Positions 16,909 to 26,713 of a DNA stretch of 64,000 bases are shown here, one piece after another (position 1 is the stretch's first letter; each line of letters begins with the position of its first letter). This stretch comes from Deltaproteobacteria bacterium. Its GTDB lineage: Bacteria; Desulfobacterota_B; Binatia; UBA9968. A program made the translations under genes and the position numbers. The stretch is taken from NCBI GenBank assembly GCA_005879255.1, contig VBKY01000183.1, positions 29,326-93,325 of the forward strand. Direction: 5' to 3'. The notes below the pieces were generated by a model that was not told where the DNA came from, made no database searches, and saw nothing but the letters and a program-made list of their open reading frames with translations.

Positions 16909-18999
16909 TTACACAAATAACGGTGCTAAGACCAAGGTAATCGTGCTTAGGAGCTTGATCAACACGTGAAGGCTTGGACCGGCGGTGTCTTTGAAAGGAT
17001 CACCGACCGTGTCGCCAACGACTGCGGCTTTGTGGGTTTCTGAGCCTTTCCCCCCGTAAGCGCCGGTCTCGATGAATTTCTTGGCGTTATCCCAAGCACC
17101 GCCGGCGATGGTGCCAACCATGAGCAGAGCCGCTACGGCCTCCGCGCCGACCCCCAAAAGACGGAAGATCAGACCCACCGCAATCGGTGTCCCGACGGCG
17201 ATCAAGCCAGGCAGAATCATCTCCTTGAGCGCGCCGACGGTAACGATATCGACGCAACGAGCGTAGTCAGGCTTGGCGGTTCCCTGAAGAATGCCCGGAT
17301 TCTCTTTGAACTGCCGTCTAACTTCATTGATGACATAGTAAGCGGCCTTGCCCACTGCGCGGATCGCCAGAGCGGAAAACAGAAAGACCAGAGTCGCCCC
17401 TAAAAGCCCACCGACGAAAACTTCCGGCTTGGCGATGTTGACGGCCTCAAGCTTGACACCATAGTGATGCACCTCGTCGAGGTAGGCGGAAAAAAGCAAA
17501 AATGCAGCCAGCGCCGCCGACCCGATGGCGTAACCTTTGGTGAGTGCCTTGGTGGTGTTGCCGACCGCGTCGAGCCGGTCAGTTTTTTGCCGGACCTCTT
17601 CCGGTTGCCCGCTCATCTCGATGATCCCACCGGCATTGTCCGTAATCGGACCAAAGGTGTCCATTGCCAAGATATAAGCCGCGGTTCCCAACATGCCCAT
17701 GGTTGCGACCGCCGTGCCGAACAGGCCGGCATGCGGCACGCCGCTCATGCCACCAAGATAATAGGAAGCGATGATGGCAATCGAAATTACGATGACTGGA
17801 ATCGCCGTACATTCGAGGCCCACGGCAACACCCGCAATGATATTGGTCGCCGGACCGGTCTGTGACGCTTCGGCAATCGCTTTGACCGGACGGTATTTGG
17901 ATTCGGTGTAGTATTGTGTGATGTACACGAAGGCTTGCGCCATTAGAATACCGATGACGCCACACAGGAAAAAGTAGAACCACGCCGAGGTCGCTTCAGG
18001 ATGGGCTACGGGATCCACGGCGAGCAGCCATTTGGCGGAAAAGAAAAATCCGACCATGGCCAGCAAACTAGTGACGTAGTAGCCCCGGTTCAGCGCTGCC
18101 ATCGGGTCTTCGTTTTCCTTACATTTGACCACCATGACACCGACGATGGAGGCAACCAGTCCGAACGCGCGTGCAACCAGCGGGAACAGGATTCCCTTGA
18201 GACCGAAGAACGGGTACAGACCGACGCCGAGAATCATCGCCCCGATATTCTCGGCGGCAGTCGACTCAAACAGATCCGCACCACGGCCCGCACAATCGCC
18301 GACATTGTCGCCGACGAGATCCGCGATCACCGCCGGGTTGCGCGGATCGTCTTCGGGAATTCCCGCTTCGACTTTGCCGACGAGATCCGCGCCAACGTCG
18401 GCAGCCTTCGTGTAAATACCGCCGCCGAGCTGCGCAAAAAGCGCGACGAAGGACGCGCCAAATCCGTAACCGACAATGGTGAAGGGAATCTTTTGCGGAT
18501 CGTGCCCTAAAGCCTCCAATAGGGCGTACAGTCCGCCGACTCCTAAAAGACTCATGGCGACAACGAACAGTCCCGAGACGGCCCCACCGCGCATGGCGAT
18601 TTGCAAGCCCTGATTGAGACTCGACCGAACCGCCGACGCGGTGCGAATATTGGCGCGAATGGAAACCCACATGCCGATATAACCGGCGATGACCGAGCAA
18701 GCTGCGCCGAGAACGAAAGAGAACGTCGTCCAAAAAGCCATCTCGAGCGGCGGAGCAGGATCAGCGGGACTGGGCGACCGAACGAATGCGTAAAGAAAAA
18801 AGATCAGCACTGCGAGAACGGCCGACAGACTGATAATTGTCCGGTTTTGTCGCGACAAAAAGGCCTCGGCGCCCTCTTTGATGGCGTTGGAAATTTCCTG
18901 CATCTTTTCCGTGCCAACATCGTGCTGAATCACATGGCGGGCCAAATAGACCGCAAAGGCCAATGACAAACAGCTAATTGCAATCACAAACGAGATCAT
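16909..18999 (-). CDS. hppA: Membrane-bound proton-translocating pyrophosphatase
   Basis: This 696-residue polytopic protein (about 16 helices) hydrolyses pyrophosphate and pumps ions. The pyrophosphate-binding motif is complete: DVGADLVGKVEAGIPEDDPR, then NPAVIADLVGDNVGDCAGRG. Further acidic motifs (DTFGPITDNAGGI, and GDTVGDPFKDTAGPSLHVLI at the end) are present. The segment VGNTTKALTKGYAIGSAAL has lysine where potassium-dependent enzymes have alanine, so a K+-independent proton pump is predicted from published family rules. A strong GAGGAGG precedes the ATG. It is followed by a terminator; tatC is upstream in the same direction. Confidence 0.95.
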   Translation of the reverse strand: MISFVIAISCLSLAFAVYLARHVIQHDVGTEKMQEISNAIKEGAEAFLSRQNRTIISLSAVLAVLIFFLYAFVRSPSPADPAPPLEMAFWTTFSFVLGAACSVIAGYIGMWVSIRANIRTASAVRSSLNQGLQIAMRGGAVSGLFVVAMSLLGVGGLYALLEALGHDPQKIPFTIVGYGFGASFVALFAQLGGGIYTKAADVGADLVGKVEAGIPEDDPRNPAVIADLVGDNVGDCAGRGADLFESTAAENIGAMILGVGLYPFFGLKGILFPLVARAFGLVASIVGVMVVKCKENEDPMAALNRGYYVTSLLAMVGFFFSAKWLLAVDPVAHPEATSAWFYFFLCGVIGILMAQAFVYITQYYTESKYRPVKAIAEASQTGPATNIIAGVAVGLECTAIPVIVISIAIIASYYLGGMSGVPHAGLFGTAVATMGMLGTAAYILAMDTFGPITDNAGGIIEMSGQPEEVRQKTDRLDAVGNTTKALTKGYAIGSAALAAFLLFSAYLDEVHHYGVKLEAVNIAKPEVFVGGLLGATLVFLFSALAIRAVGKAAYYVINEVRRQFKENPGILQGTAKPDYARCVDIVTVGALKEMILPGLIAVGTPIAVGLIFRLLGVGAEAVAALLMVGTIAGGAWDNAKKFIETGAYGGKGSETHKAAVVGDTVGDPFKDTAGPSLHVLIKLLSTITLVLAPLFV

Positions 19000-19033
19000 T
19001 ACCCCTCCTCATCCCGAATTCAGTTTGTTTTTG

Positions 19034-19762
19034 TCATTCTGATCGACGCCAAAGATAAGCCACACCGATACTGAGAATGTAAAGCAGCAGCATCGGAATC
19101 GCCAAGAGACTCTGATTAATCACGTCCGGAGTCGGCGTCAATATCGCCGCGATAATAAAGATAGCGACAATCGCATAGCGGAACGACCGCAGCATAAAAC
19201 GGTAGTCCCAGACGCCGACCCGCACCAGAAAAAACGTAAAGACCGGTAGCTCGAATGTCACACCGAATGCCAGCACCATACGAAAGAAAAAAGTGAAATA
19301 GTCGCCGATTCTTATCGCCGGGCTCACGCCCATCGTTTCATACTGTTCGATAAAATATTTAAACGCCACCGGCAGCACGAAACGATAGCAGAACGACGCC
19401 CCGCCGATAAAAAAACCTGTCGCGCACAAGACAAAAGGGATCACCCATTTCCGTTCACCCCTAGACAACCCCGGCGCGACGAAACGCCAAATCTGGTAAA
19501 AGATAACCGGGCAAGAAAAAATCACGCCCGCAAAAAGTGCGACTTTGATCTCGACAAAAAAAGCTTCGGTAACACTGGTGCCGATCAGATTTTGACCCGG
19601 CTGCAAGTTTTGCCGGAGCGGCGCAACTATAAAGGCAAAAATCGCATCGGAAAAAAAATAGCAAAGGCCCGAGGCGAGAACGATAGCCAATACTGATTTT
19701 AGTATGCACCAACGGAGCTCCTCCAGATGCTCCGTGAGGGTCATATTCGAATCGCTCGCCAC
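19034..19762 (-). CDS. tatC: Sec-independent protein translocase TatC
   Basis: A 242-residue, six-helix membrane protein of the TatC family, the twin-arginine signal receptor. The N-terminus has TLTEHLEELRWCILKSVLA (LxEHLxELR pattern). The first periplasmic loop has VTEAFFVEIKVALFAGVIFS, followed by FYQIWRFVAPGLSRGERKWV with the conserved Pro-Gly-Leu and the glutamate used in signal recognition, and the C-terminal segment has DVINQSLLAIPMLLLYILSI. The start is a GTG at 19762. No tatA or tatB is adjacent. A possible Tat substrate is encoded at 47186-48106. Confidence 0.95.
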   Translation of the reverse strand: MASDSNMTLTEHLEELRWCILKSVLAIVLASGLCYFFSDAIFAFIVAPLRQNLQPGQNLIGTSVTEAFFVEIKVALFAGVIFSCPVIFYQIWRFVAPGLSRGERKWVIPFVLCATGFFIGGASFCYRFVLPVAFKYFIEQYETMGVSPAIRIGDYFTFFFRMVLAFGVTFELPVFTFFLVRVGVWDYRFMLRSFRYAIVAIFIIAAILTPTPDVINQSLLAIPMLLLYILSIGVAYLWRRSE

Positions 19763-19788
19763 AATCCACTACCACAGACCGAAATTGC

Positions 19789-19823
19789 AAAAAAGGGGAA
19801 GGTCCTGATCCCTTCCCCTTTTT
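19789..19823 (-). terminator. Bidirectional-type terminator after the small lipoprotein gene
   Basis: The repeat AAAAAGGGGAAGG / CCTTCCCCTTTTT flanks an 8-base loop and gives a T-run in either direction. It lies between the lipoprotein stop (19859) and the tatC start (19762), so it mainly ends the lipoprotein transcript. Confidence 0.85.
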
Positions 19824-19858
19824 CGTTCGCTAAAACCCGTAGCAAGGTCGAGTGATCC

Positions 19859-20083
19859 TTACTTGGTCTTTGCCTCCTCTTTCTTTTCTGGTGCAGGAGC
19901 CACGTCCTTCATAGGCTCACCTGGCTTCTGGTCACCCGCAGGAGGAGCCGGTTCCGCTGGCGCTGCAGGTGCTGGCGCAGGCGGTGGTGGCGGCGGAGCT
20001 GGTTCTTCTTTCTTGCCGCATCCAAATGTTAGAGTAAATGCGAAGAGGGTAATTGCCGACAATAAAACTAGTTTCTTTCCCAT
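19859..20083 (-). CDS. Small Pro/Ala-rich lipoprotein
   Basis: The 74-residue protein starts with a lipoprotein signal (hydrophobic residues 4-19, then TFGC as an approximate lipobox with the cysteine at about residue 22). The mature chain is low complexity: a KKEE patch, then a proline/alanine stretch and a lysine/glutamate tail. A near-consensus AAAGGAGGTGA precedes the ATG, so expression is probably high. It is monocistronic with its own terminator. Similar tails occur on the lipoprotein at 36528-36971. Function is unknown; the extended Pro/Ala region suggests a periplasmic spacer or a peptidoglycan-facing anchor. Confidence 0.75.
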   Translation of the reverse strand: MGKKLVLLSAITLFAFTLTFGCGKKEEPAPPPPPPAPAPAAPAEPAPPAGDQKPGEPMKDVAPAPEKKEEAKTK

Positions 20084-20852
20084 CCTGATTCACCTCCTTT
20101 CCCGTCACACTTTTACAAAACTTTCTCTGTTAAGAATTTTGTATCGCACAAGTCGGAGGGAGTTTCAAGCGCAAATGCCAGCAAATTTGATCCCCGGCGC
20201 GCAGCGCTTTTGCTCGATATCGGTGGATAGTTCGGCGGCTTTTGTTCCGACGCCGGAAAATCGTCGATCCAATCGACCTTGCAATGAGCGACAGGATAAT
20301 TTTCAAGCAATCTTTGCGAACAAACGAAAACATTTTCATCGAAATTTTTTGACGAAGTGTCGGTACAAAACAATGCCTGACAACTTTTCTGAGCCTGTTG
20401 TGACGCAAGCGACGACTCGCGAATAGCACCACGAATCAGCAAGTCTCCCCACCCCAGTGGGGGCCTTGATCGCAAACCAAACAGAAAACGCACAACAAAT
20501 GTTAATAACTTGTTGATAACCGCGACGGAGTGCCGGCCGCGAGGCTAAAAGTAGCGCTGCCCAGCGAATTGCCCAATTTCACCGCTATAAATCAATCGCA
20601 ATTTCCGTAAGTTGCAGTTGGTTTTGAAAAATGTGGCAAAGCTGTCAAGTACTCAAAAGGAGAATTGTCGGAGCTCTCGCTGATCGCGCAAAAGGGCGCG
20701 ATTTTAAATATTCGCTTTGCGGCCCTACTGGGCGATGCGGGCTGCACGGCATATTGTTTCTCCCTATCAGAGTTCCAATCCATAAACGAGTTTATTCGAA
20801 CTCTCTTCTTCGCCGCACGCAGGCGCCGTGTACGAACGCGTTGCCGACAACG
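20084..20852. other. 769-bp region without a supported gene
   Basis: Between the lipoprotein gene and the rpsT promoter I see no convincing coding sequence; the open frames here lack family motifs and good ribosome binding sites. It contains the direct repeat GTTAATAAC/GTTGATAAC at 20501-20520, which reads TTATCAACA on the minus strand and resembles a DnaA box. A small G/C hairpin lies near 20448-20463. I recognise no structured RNA. Confidence 0.5.
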
Positions 20853-20881
20853 TTGACTCCCTTCAAAGCTGATGTTAGAAA
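20853..20881 (+). promoter_or_regulatory. Sigma-70-like promoter of rpsT
   Basis: TTGACT (20853-20858) and TAGAAA (20876-20881) are separated by 17 bp. Transcription would start near 20888, about 23 bases before the GTG of rpsT, with GGAGG at 20898-20902 in the leader. Confidence 0.6.
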
Positions 20882-20910
20882 TAACGAACTTATTCTTGGA
20901 GGCCTTCTTC

Positions 20911-21171
20911 GTGACAGTCCACACTTCGGCCATAAAGAGACATCGCCAAAGCCTGACAGCGCGAGAGCGCAACAGTGAGATCAAATCCAGAATTAGATCT
21001 TTGATAAAAAAGGCGCGCCAAGCGATCGAGTCTAAGAGTGGAGATAATACGACGCTGCAAATTCAGGCTGTCAACAAGGCACTCGGGAAGGCCGTGAGCA
21101 AGGGAATTATCAAGGATAATACCGCGTCACGCTGGCTATCTCGCCTTTCACGCTCGGCTGCAAGGAATTGA
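20911..21171 (+). CDS. rpsT: 30S ribosomal protein S20 (bS20)
   Basis: This is an 86-residue, lysine/arginine-rich helical protein with the S20 pattern: a start of the form M-T-V-H-T-S-A-I-K-R-H-R-Q, a central LIKKARQAIE, and the C-terminal NKALGKAVSKGIIKDNTASR. It binds 16S rRNA early in small-subunit assembly. The frame is open upstream, but the GTG at 20911 is the start: GGAGG lies 8 bases before it and the family N-terminus begins there. It converges on lptE. In many deltaproteobacterial genomes holA lies between lptE and rpsT; it is absent here. Confidence 0.95.
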   Translation: MTVHTSAIKRHRQSLTARERNSEIKSRIRSLIKKARQAIESKSGDNTTLQIQAVNKALGKAVSKGIIKDNTASRWLSRLSRSAARN

Positions 21172-21227
21172 GCATCGGATAACCGTTCGCCGCCGGTGAG
21201 CCCAACTCGCCGTGGCAACAGGTCGCG

Positions 21228-21860
21228 TTAAAACATCTCCATCACGCGCTGGTGGAGTTCTTTGGCGACGCGTTCCATTAATTGATCACGAGTCCCTTTT
21301 TGCTCACCCTCCGTCAGTTGGATATCGGTCATCCGTCGAACATCTGATGCATTCAATGTCCCGGTTCGAAATTCCGACGAAGTCGTGACCACCGCGGCTC
21401 TCGATCCGCCGAACACTTCGGTGAGGCGCAAACCCTGTCCACGCCACAGAATTTCATTGGGCTCTCGGCGACGCAAAGTAACATCCAAAACGAGCACCGA
21501 TTCATATTGCAACACCTCGTCTCTTCGGTTCACCGATGCGACATTGCGCTCGATCGAGCGGATAACTCCAGTGAGGATAAGATCCGCCTGCTCGGAACCT
21601 TCCACCACCGTCAGCTGGCCCCGGCGGTAGAATTCCCCTCGCAAGGCCGTGGTCAATTCTTTTTCCATGCCGACGTCTCGACTGCGATTAACGAAGGGTT
21701 CTACATATATTGTCCGCGCATCCTTGGGAATGAGCGAACTCTCGCCAACGAATTGGTAGCCGCAACCGCCAAATACTGAAAACGTCGCACCGCTGAGGAT
21801 AAACGCGAGAAAAAACTTTCGAAATGAATGAAAATGTCGCACGATTTTAGCCCTCCACAA
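21228..21860 (-). CDS. lptE: LPS-assembly lipoprotein LptE
   Basis: The 210-residue protein has a lipoprotein signal ending near GGC, then [20 protein letters not shown] followed by [20 protein letters not shown], the LptE/RlpB pattern. LptE plugs the LptD barrel and helps insert LPS in the outer leaflet of the outer membrane. It overlaps the end of leuS by 14 bp and is the last gene of the long minus-strand operon. With lpxC at 39431 it supports an LPS-bearing envelope. Confidence 0.88.
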   Translation of the reverse strand: MWRAKIVRHFHSFRKFFLAFILSGATFSVFGGCGYQFVGESSLIPKDARTIYVEPFVNRSRDVGMEKELTTALRGEFYRRGQLTVVEGSEQADLILTGVIRSIERNVASVNRRDEVLQYESVLVLDVTLRRREPNEILWRGQGLRLTEVFGGSRAAVVTTSSEFRTGTLNASDVRRMTDIQLTEGEQKGTRDQLMERVAKELHQRVMEMF

Positions 21861-24444
21861 CGATGTTGACTAAACGGCGTGGCACGTAAACCACCCGCTG
21901 CACCTTTTTGCCGTCGAGAAAGCCCTGGACTCTGGGATCAGCCAACGCGACGGTTTCGATATGCTCTTGAGTCGCATCGGCTGGAACTGTGATTTTACCC
22001 CGCACTTTACCGTTGACTTGAACGACGATCAGTAGTTTCTCTTCCTCGATCGCCTCTTCGGAATAGCGCGGCCAGGGAACCTCATCGAGGCGATCGTGGT
22101 GGCCTGTCTGTTCCCACAGCTCGCTCGCCACGTGGGGAACGAAGGGTGTGAGTAGGACAATCATGGTTTCCAAACCCTGCTTGATCACGGTCGCTCCCAC
22201 ACTTGATCGGGCGCCGCCCTGCAGCGCCGCGCTCAGGGCGTTTAAAAGCTCCATGATCGCCGCGACCGCCGTGTTGAAATGAAACCGGTTCTCGATATCG
22301 TCGGAAACCTTTTTGACGGTCCGATGGATCATGCGCCTCAAGTCGCGCAACTCCGCCGGTAGCTCTAACGCTTCGCCATTCGCTGCGGCATTGGCCCACA
22401 GTTCACGATTTTGAAATACGATCCGCCACAGCCGTGTAAGAAAGCGATAAGCGCCCTCAACGCCCTGATCGCTCCATTCGAGATCTTTCTCGGGCGGGGC
22501 GGCGAAGAGCGTAAACAAACGCGCGGTATCGGCGCCGTATAGATTGACCAAGTCCTCGGGATCGACGATATTCTTTTTCGACTTGGACATCTTTTCGACG
22601 CGGCCTTTGATCACCGGTCGACGGCATTGAGGACAATGCCAACCGTCTTTTTCCGACCCGAGAAGCTCGGTCGGAAAAAGCCAACCGTGCTCGCTACAGC
22701 GATAGGTTTCCTTTGATACCATCCCCTGGGTGAGCAAATTGGTGAAAGGCTCGTCTACTTTTGCCAGCCCTAGGTCGCGCAACGCTTTGGTGAAGAAGCG
22801 TGCATAGAGCAGGTGCAGCACGGCATGCTCGACGCCGCCGATATATTGATCGACAGCCATCCAATAGCGGCCCTTCTCGGGATCGAAGGGCGCTTTGTCA
22901 AATCTCGCCGAAACATAGCGGAGAAAGTACCACGATGAATCGACGAAGGTGTCCATGGTGTCGGTCTCGCGGCGTGCATGACCGCGGCACTTGGGACAGG
23001 CAACCTCGAAGAAGAGCTTGCTCTCTTGCAACGGCGAACCGCCTTTGCCGGTGAATGGCACATCCTTCGGAAGCACGACCGGCAGTTGTTCCTCGGGCAC
23101 CGGTACGGTACCACACTTGTCGCAATAAATGATCGGAATCGGCGTGCCCCAATAGCGCTGCCGCGACACGCCCCAGTCGCGCAGCCGATAGCGAATGGCT
23201 TTTTTACCCCGACCTTTTTCTTCCGCGTGACTGGCAATCTTGTCTTTGCCGGCGCCATTGGGTGTCCCGCTGAAAGCTCCGCTGTCCACCATGACGCCAT
23301 CGTCGACGTACGCCTCGGCCATCGTTTCGGCGGTGAGCTTACGGTCATTCGGTTGAATGACGACACGAATCGGCAGACCATATTTTTTGGCAAATTCAAA
23401 ATCCCTCTGATCATGAGCGGGCACGGCCATGACGGCGCCGGTGCCATACTCCATGAGCACGAAGTTGGCCAAATAAATCGGTATGTTTTCGCCAGTGAAA
23501 AGATTTCGGCAGTAGGCTCCGGTAAAAACGCCCTCTTTCTCGCCTTCCTCCGCCCCGCGCTTCGCCTGGCTCACGTTTTTAAAGCGCTCGATGAAGGCCT
23601 CGACCGCTTTCTCTTGCGGCGTTCCTTGAGCAAGCTTGAGGGCCAGCGGATGCTCAACCGCGAGGGAAACGAACGTTGCGCCAAAAATCGTATCCGGCCG
23701 CGTCGTAAAAATTCTCAGCGCGTTTGCACTGCCCACCAGCGGAAAATCGATTTCGGCGCCGATGGATTTGCCGATCCAGTTACGCTGCATGGTCAGCACT
23801 TTGTCAGGCCAGCCGCTGAGTTTCTCTAAATCGCCGAGCAACTGTTCGGCGTAATCTGTGATACGAAAGAACCATTGCTCCAGTTCTTTTTGGATGACCG
23901 CGGAATCGCAGCGCCAGCAGGCGCCGTCGATCACCTGTTCATTGGCCAACACCGTTTCGCATGAAGGGCACCAGTTGACGAAGGAGCTCCTCTTATAGGC
24001 CAAACCTTTTTTGAAGAACTGGAGAAAAATCCATTGATTCCAGCGGTAATATTCGGGCTCGCAGGTGGCGATTTCGCGCTCCCAATCATACGAAAGCCCC
24101 ATGCGCTGGAGCTGATTTTTCATGTAAAGAATATTTTCTTGCGTCCATATCTCGGGGTGAACCCCTCTTTCAATGGCGGCGTTTTCCGCGGGCAAACCGA
24201 AGGCGTCCCAGCCCATGGGATGAAGCACGTTGAAGCCGCGCATGCGCTTGTAACGCGCCACCACGTCACCGATGGAATAGTTCCGCACATGGCCCATGTG
24301 GATGCGTCCGGATGGATAGGGAAACATTTCGAGCACGTAATACTTGGGCTTCGCGGCGTCTTCATTCGCGCGGAAGGCTTGGTTTTGAGCCCAGATGCGC
24401 TGCCATTTCTCCTCAATGGCGTGGGGTTGATATCGTTCTTCCAT
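21847..24444 (-). CDS. leuS: Leucyl-tRNA synthetase
   Basis: This 865-residue class Ia synthetase charges tRNA-Leu. It has the HIGH-type motif in [19 protein letters not shown] (residues ~41-60), zinc-binding Cys motifs (CPSCE..CWRC), and a full CP1 editing domain with [13 protein letters not shown] and the [13 protein letters not shown] segment. Near residue 625 the KMSKSKKN loop is intact. Length and motif order are normal. It lies between nusB (8 bp away) and lptE (overlapping) in the long operon. Confidence 0.98.
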   Translation of the reverse strand: MEERYQPHAIEEKWQRIWAQNQAFRANEDAAKPKYYVLEMFPYPSGRIHMGHVRNYSIGDVVARYKRMRGFNVLHPMGWDAFGLPAENAAIERGVHPEIWTQENILYMKNQLQRMGLSYDWEREIATCEPEYYRWNQWIFLQFFKKGLAYKRSSFVNWCPSCETVLANEQVIDGACWRCDSAVIQKELEQWFFRITDYAEQLLGDLEKLSGWPDKVLTMQRNWIGKSIGAEIDFPLVGSANALRIFTTRPDTIFGATFVSLAVEHPLALKLAQGTPQEKAVEAFIERFKNVSQAKRGAEEGEKEGVFTGAYCRNLFTGENIPIYLANFVLMEYGTGAVMAVPAHDQRDFEFAKKYGLPIRVVIQPNDRKLTAETMAEAYVDDGVMVDSGAFSGTPNGAGKDKIASHAEEKGRGKKAIRYRLRDWGVSRQRYWGTPIPIIYCDKCGTVPVPEEQLPVVLPKDVPFTGKGGSPLQESKLFFEVACPKCRGHARRETDTMDTFVDSSWYFLRYVSARFDKAPFDPEKGRYWMAVDQYIGGVEHAVLHLLYARFFTKALRDLGLAKVDEPFTNLLTQGMVSKETYRCSEHGWLFPTELLGSEKDGWHCPQCRRPVIKGRVEKMSKSKKNIVDPEDLVNLYGADTARLFTLFAAPPEKDLEWSDQGVEGAYRFLTRLWRIVFQNRELWANAAANGEALELPAELRDLRRMIHRTVKKVSDDIENRFHFNTAVAAIMELLNALSAALQGGARSSVGATVIKQGLETMIVLLTPFVPHVASELWEQTGHHDRLDEVPWPRYSEEAIEEEKLLIVVQVNGKVRGKITVPADATQEHIETVALADPRVQGFLDGKKVQRVVYVPRRLVNIVVEG

Positions 24445-24452
24445 GCGTTTTG

Positions 24453-24944
24453 CTACTCGGATTTTACGGCGCTCGATTGTGCCACTTGATCCAGCACTCC
24501 ATTAAGAAAGGCCGCCGATTCTGCGCTGCTGAATCGCTTGCCGATTTCGATGGCCTCGTCCAAACTTACACTTGAGGGAATGTCCGGACAAAAGACCAGC
24601 TCATACGTCGCCATGCGCAGGATCACAAGGTCAACCTTCGCCAACCGCGCGAGCTTCCAATTGTCCGTGCATTGTGCGACCCGCTGGTCGATGGCCGGCC
24701 GCTGGCTCACCACGCCCGAGACCAACCGGCGCGCGAACTCCTTGGCTCTTGCATTGCCTTCGAAATGCTCTAGAAACAGATCGACTGCGGCGGCCGAGGC
24801 ATCTCCGGTGATCTCGATCTGATACAAGGCCTGGAGCGCAAGCTCACGCCCCTTGCGTCGCGTTCCTTTGACCGAGCTGCCGGAAGGAAAGGCTTGTTGA
24901 TTCTCTGGCAACGGTTGCTCTGAAATTCTTGGGGTGAATAACAC
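24453..24944 (-). CDS. nusB: Transcription antitermination factor NusB
   Basis: The 163-residue helical protein matches Nus[20 protein letters not shown] at residues ~28-46, [19 protein letters not shown] in the middle and [19 protein letters not shown] near the C-terminus, ending with FLNGVLDQV. NusB with S10 binds boxA RNA in rRNA operons. The first ~25 residues are an unconserved extension if the GTG at 24944 is the start; no better start is visible. It follows ribH by 5 bp, the common ribH-nusB arrangement. Confidence 0.93.
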   Translation of the reverse strand: MLFTPRISEQPLPENQQAFPSGSSVKGTRRKGRELALQALYQIEITGDASAAAVDLFLEHFEGNARAKEFARRLVSGVVSQRPAIDQRVAQCTDNWKLARLAKVDLVILRMATYELVFCPDIPSSVSLDEAIEIGKRFSSAESAAFLNGVLDQVAQSSAVKSE

Positions 24945-24949
24945 AGGGG

Positions 24950-25417
24950 CTAATTCAATTGCCGGATCACGTTAACCATCTCGACCGCCGTCAGCAGGGC
25001 CTCGTAGCCTTTATTGGCATCCTTCGATCCCGCTCGTTCCATAGCCTGCTGAACGTTGTTGGTCGTTAACACTCCGAAACCGATCGGTATCTTATAAGTT
25101 CGCACCGCATCGCCGATTCCACGCGTAACCGCATCACAGACATAATCGAAATGGGGCGTATCGCCCCTGATGACGGCTCCCAAACAAACCAAGGCATCGT
25201 ACTTGCCGCTGGCCGCCATTTTCTCCACGATCAGCGGAATTTCAAACGCGCCGGGCACGTGGATAATCGTGACGTTTTCATCTTCTCCACCATGACTCTT
25301 AAACCCGTCCAAAGCGCCATCGAGAAGCTTCTCCGTGATGAATTGGTTGTAGCGGCTCACCACGACGCCGATCTTGAGCCCTTGTGCATTATTTCTACCT
25401 TCGATGGATCTTGCCAT
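24950..25417 (-). CDS. ribH: 6,7-dimethyl-8-ribityllumazine synthase
   Basis: A 155-residue lumazine synthase, which condenses the ribitylaminopyrimidine with dihydroxybutanone phosphate, the penultimate riboflavin step. Motifs include [46 protein letters not shown] with the catalytic-type histidine, and [11 protein letters not shown]. It is part of the ribD-ribE-ribBA-ribH set. Confidence 0.97.
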   Translation of the reverse strand: MARSIEGRNNAQGLKIGVVVSRYNQFITEKLLDGALDGFKSHGGEDENVTIIHVPGAFEIPLIVEKMAASGKYDALVCLGAVIRGDTPHFDYVCDAVTRGIGDAVRTYKIPIGFGVLTTNNVQQAMERAGSKDANKGYEALLTAVEMVNVIRQLN

Positions 25418-25443
25418 GGGAAAATTGCACGAATGGGACGACT

Positions 25444-26670
25444 CTAGCGCTTCGCCGGCTTGGCTTCCAAGTTCGACAACAAATGGCCCAGCTTGGTCCG
25501 CTTTGTGCGCAAATAGTGAATATTGGTTTCCCGCGGCGGCACCTCGAGCGGCACGCGCTCGACGACGTTGACCCCGTAGACTTCCAAACCGGAAATCTTT
25601 CGTGGATTGTTCGTCAGCAGCGATATTTTTTGCACGCCGAGATCGCGCAGGATTTGCGCTCCGATGCCGTAGTCGCGCAGATCATCCTTGAATCCCAACT
25701 CGATATTCGCCTCGACCGTATCTCGACCCTGGTCTTGCAGCGCATAGGCTTTGATCTTGTTGGTGAGGCCGATGCCACGCCCTTCCTGATGCATATAGAT
25801 AAGCACGCCTCTGCCTTGTTGATCGATCAACCGCAGCGACTGGCGGATCTGATCGCCACAATCGCAACGCTCCGAACCGAAAACATCGCCGGTTAGGCAT
25901 TCCGAATGCAAACGCACCAAGACGCTGCCGGGTGTGCTGATGTCACCCTTCACCAATGCCATATGCTCGGAGCCATCGACTGCATTGCGGTAGACAATGG
26001 CTTTGTATTTGCCGCCGTGAAGGGTTGGGAACTCTTCCTCGGCTACCTGCTTAACCAAGCTCTCGTTGCGCAACCGGTATGCGATCAGGCCCGCAACGGT
26101 CAGCACTTTCAGCCCTTGCTCCTCAGCGAGACGCTCAAGCGATGGTAGTAACGCCACCGAACCATCATCTTGCAAGATTTGGCAAATAACACCGGCAGGA
26201 TTGCAGCCCGCTAGGCGCGCCAGATCCACCGATGCGTCGGTCCGCCCCGATCGCGCCAAGACTCCTCCGCTGCGCGCCTGTAGAGGTTGCACGTGGCCGG
26301 GAATGACTAGGTCTTCGTGCTTGGTTTGAGCCGCGATGGCAGCCTGAATCGTGTGGGCTCGTCCTTGCGCCGATACGCCATGCACGCCTTCCAATTTCAC
26401 AGAAAATGAGGCGCCGCAAAGAAGACCTGCCAAAGGACTGTTCTCCTCGGCGAGCATTGGGATGCCGAGTTCGCGGATTCGCTCATCGATCAGCGTAACA
26501 TAAATAATGCCCCGACCGTGCTGCAGCATAAAATTGATGCTCTGAGCCGTGACCTTTTCGGCCGCGAGACAGAAAAAGCCATCGCTATCCGGAGCGTCCT
26601 CGTCAACGAGGATCACCATCCGACCCTTGCGAATCTCGTCAAGACCTTCTTCGATGTTTGAGATAGGCAT
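25444..26670 (-). CDS. ribBA: RibBA-type protein: degenerate DHBP synthase domain plus GTP cyclohydrolase II
   Basis: About 408 residues, a two-domain fusion. The C-terminal GTP cyclohydrolase II half is intact: [20 protein letters not shown] with all three zinc cysteines, HQEGRGIGL and LTNNPRK. The N-terminal RibB half keeps the fold but not the active site: the usual DEDRENEGD loop is DEDAPDSDG, the GHTEA histidine is arginine (SGRTDAS), the C-E-L/I glutamate is glutamine (ICQI), SAxDR is SAQGR, and the GIVC cysteine is tyrosine. The protein should make the pyrimidine precursor but probably not DHBP. The ATG at 26670 is used; a TTG five codons upstream is possible. It sits between ribE and ribH. 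Confidence 0.9.
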   Translation of the reverse strand: MPISNIEEGLDEIRKGRMVILVDEDAPDSDGFFCLAAEKVTAQSINFMLQHGRGIIYVTLIDERIRELGIPMLAEENSPLAGLLCGASFSVKLEGVHGVSAQGRAHTIQAAIAAQTKHEDLVIPGHVQPLQARSGGVLARSGRTDASVDLARLAGCNPAGVICQILQDDGSVALLPSLERLAEEQGLKVLTVAGLIAYRLRNESLVKQVAEEEFPTLHGGKYKAIVYRNAVDGSEHMALVKGDISTPGSVLVRLHSECLTGDVFGSERCDCGDQIRQSLRLIDQQGRGVLIYMHQEGRGIGLTNKIKAYALQDQGRDTVEANIELGFKDDLRDYGIGAQILRDLGVQKISLLTNNPRKISGLEVYGVNVVERVPLEVPPRETNIHYLRTKRTKLGHLLSNLEAKPAKR

Positions 26671-26713
26671 GGTTGGAGAAATCAAACATCCGAACGCAAA
26701 ACCTTCGGGCTAT

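Noticed and set aside
20113..20493. 126-codon minus-strand frame in the gene-free region, with a 187-codon plus-strand frame overlapping it
   Set aside because: Composition is irregular, no ribosome site or family motif is visible, and both strands are open only because of base composition.
25505..25530. AATATTGG sequence resembling half of the Crp/Fnr palindrome
   Set aside because: It lies inside the ribBA coding region, lacks the second half-site and has no promoter geometry.
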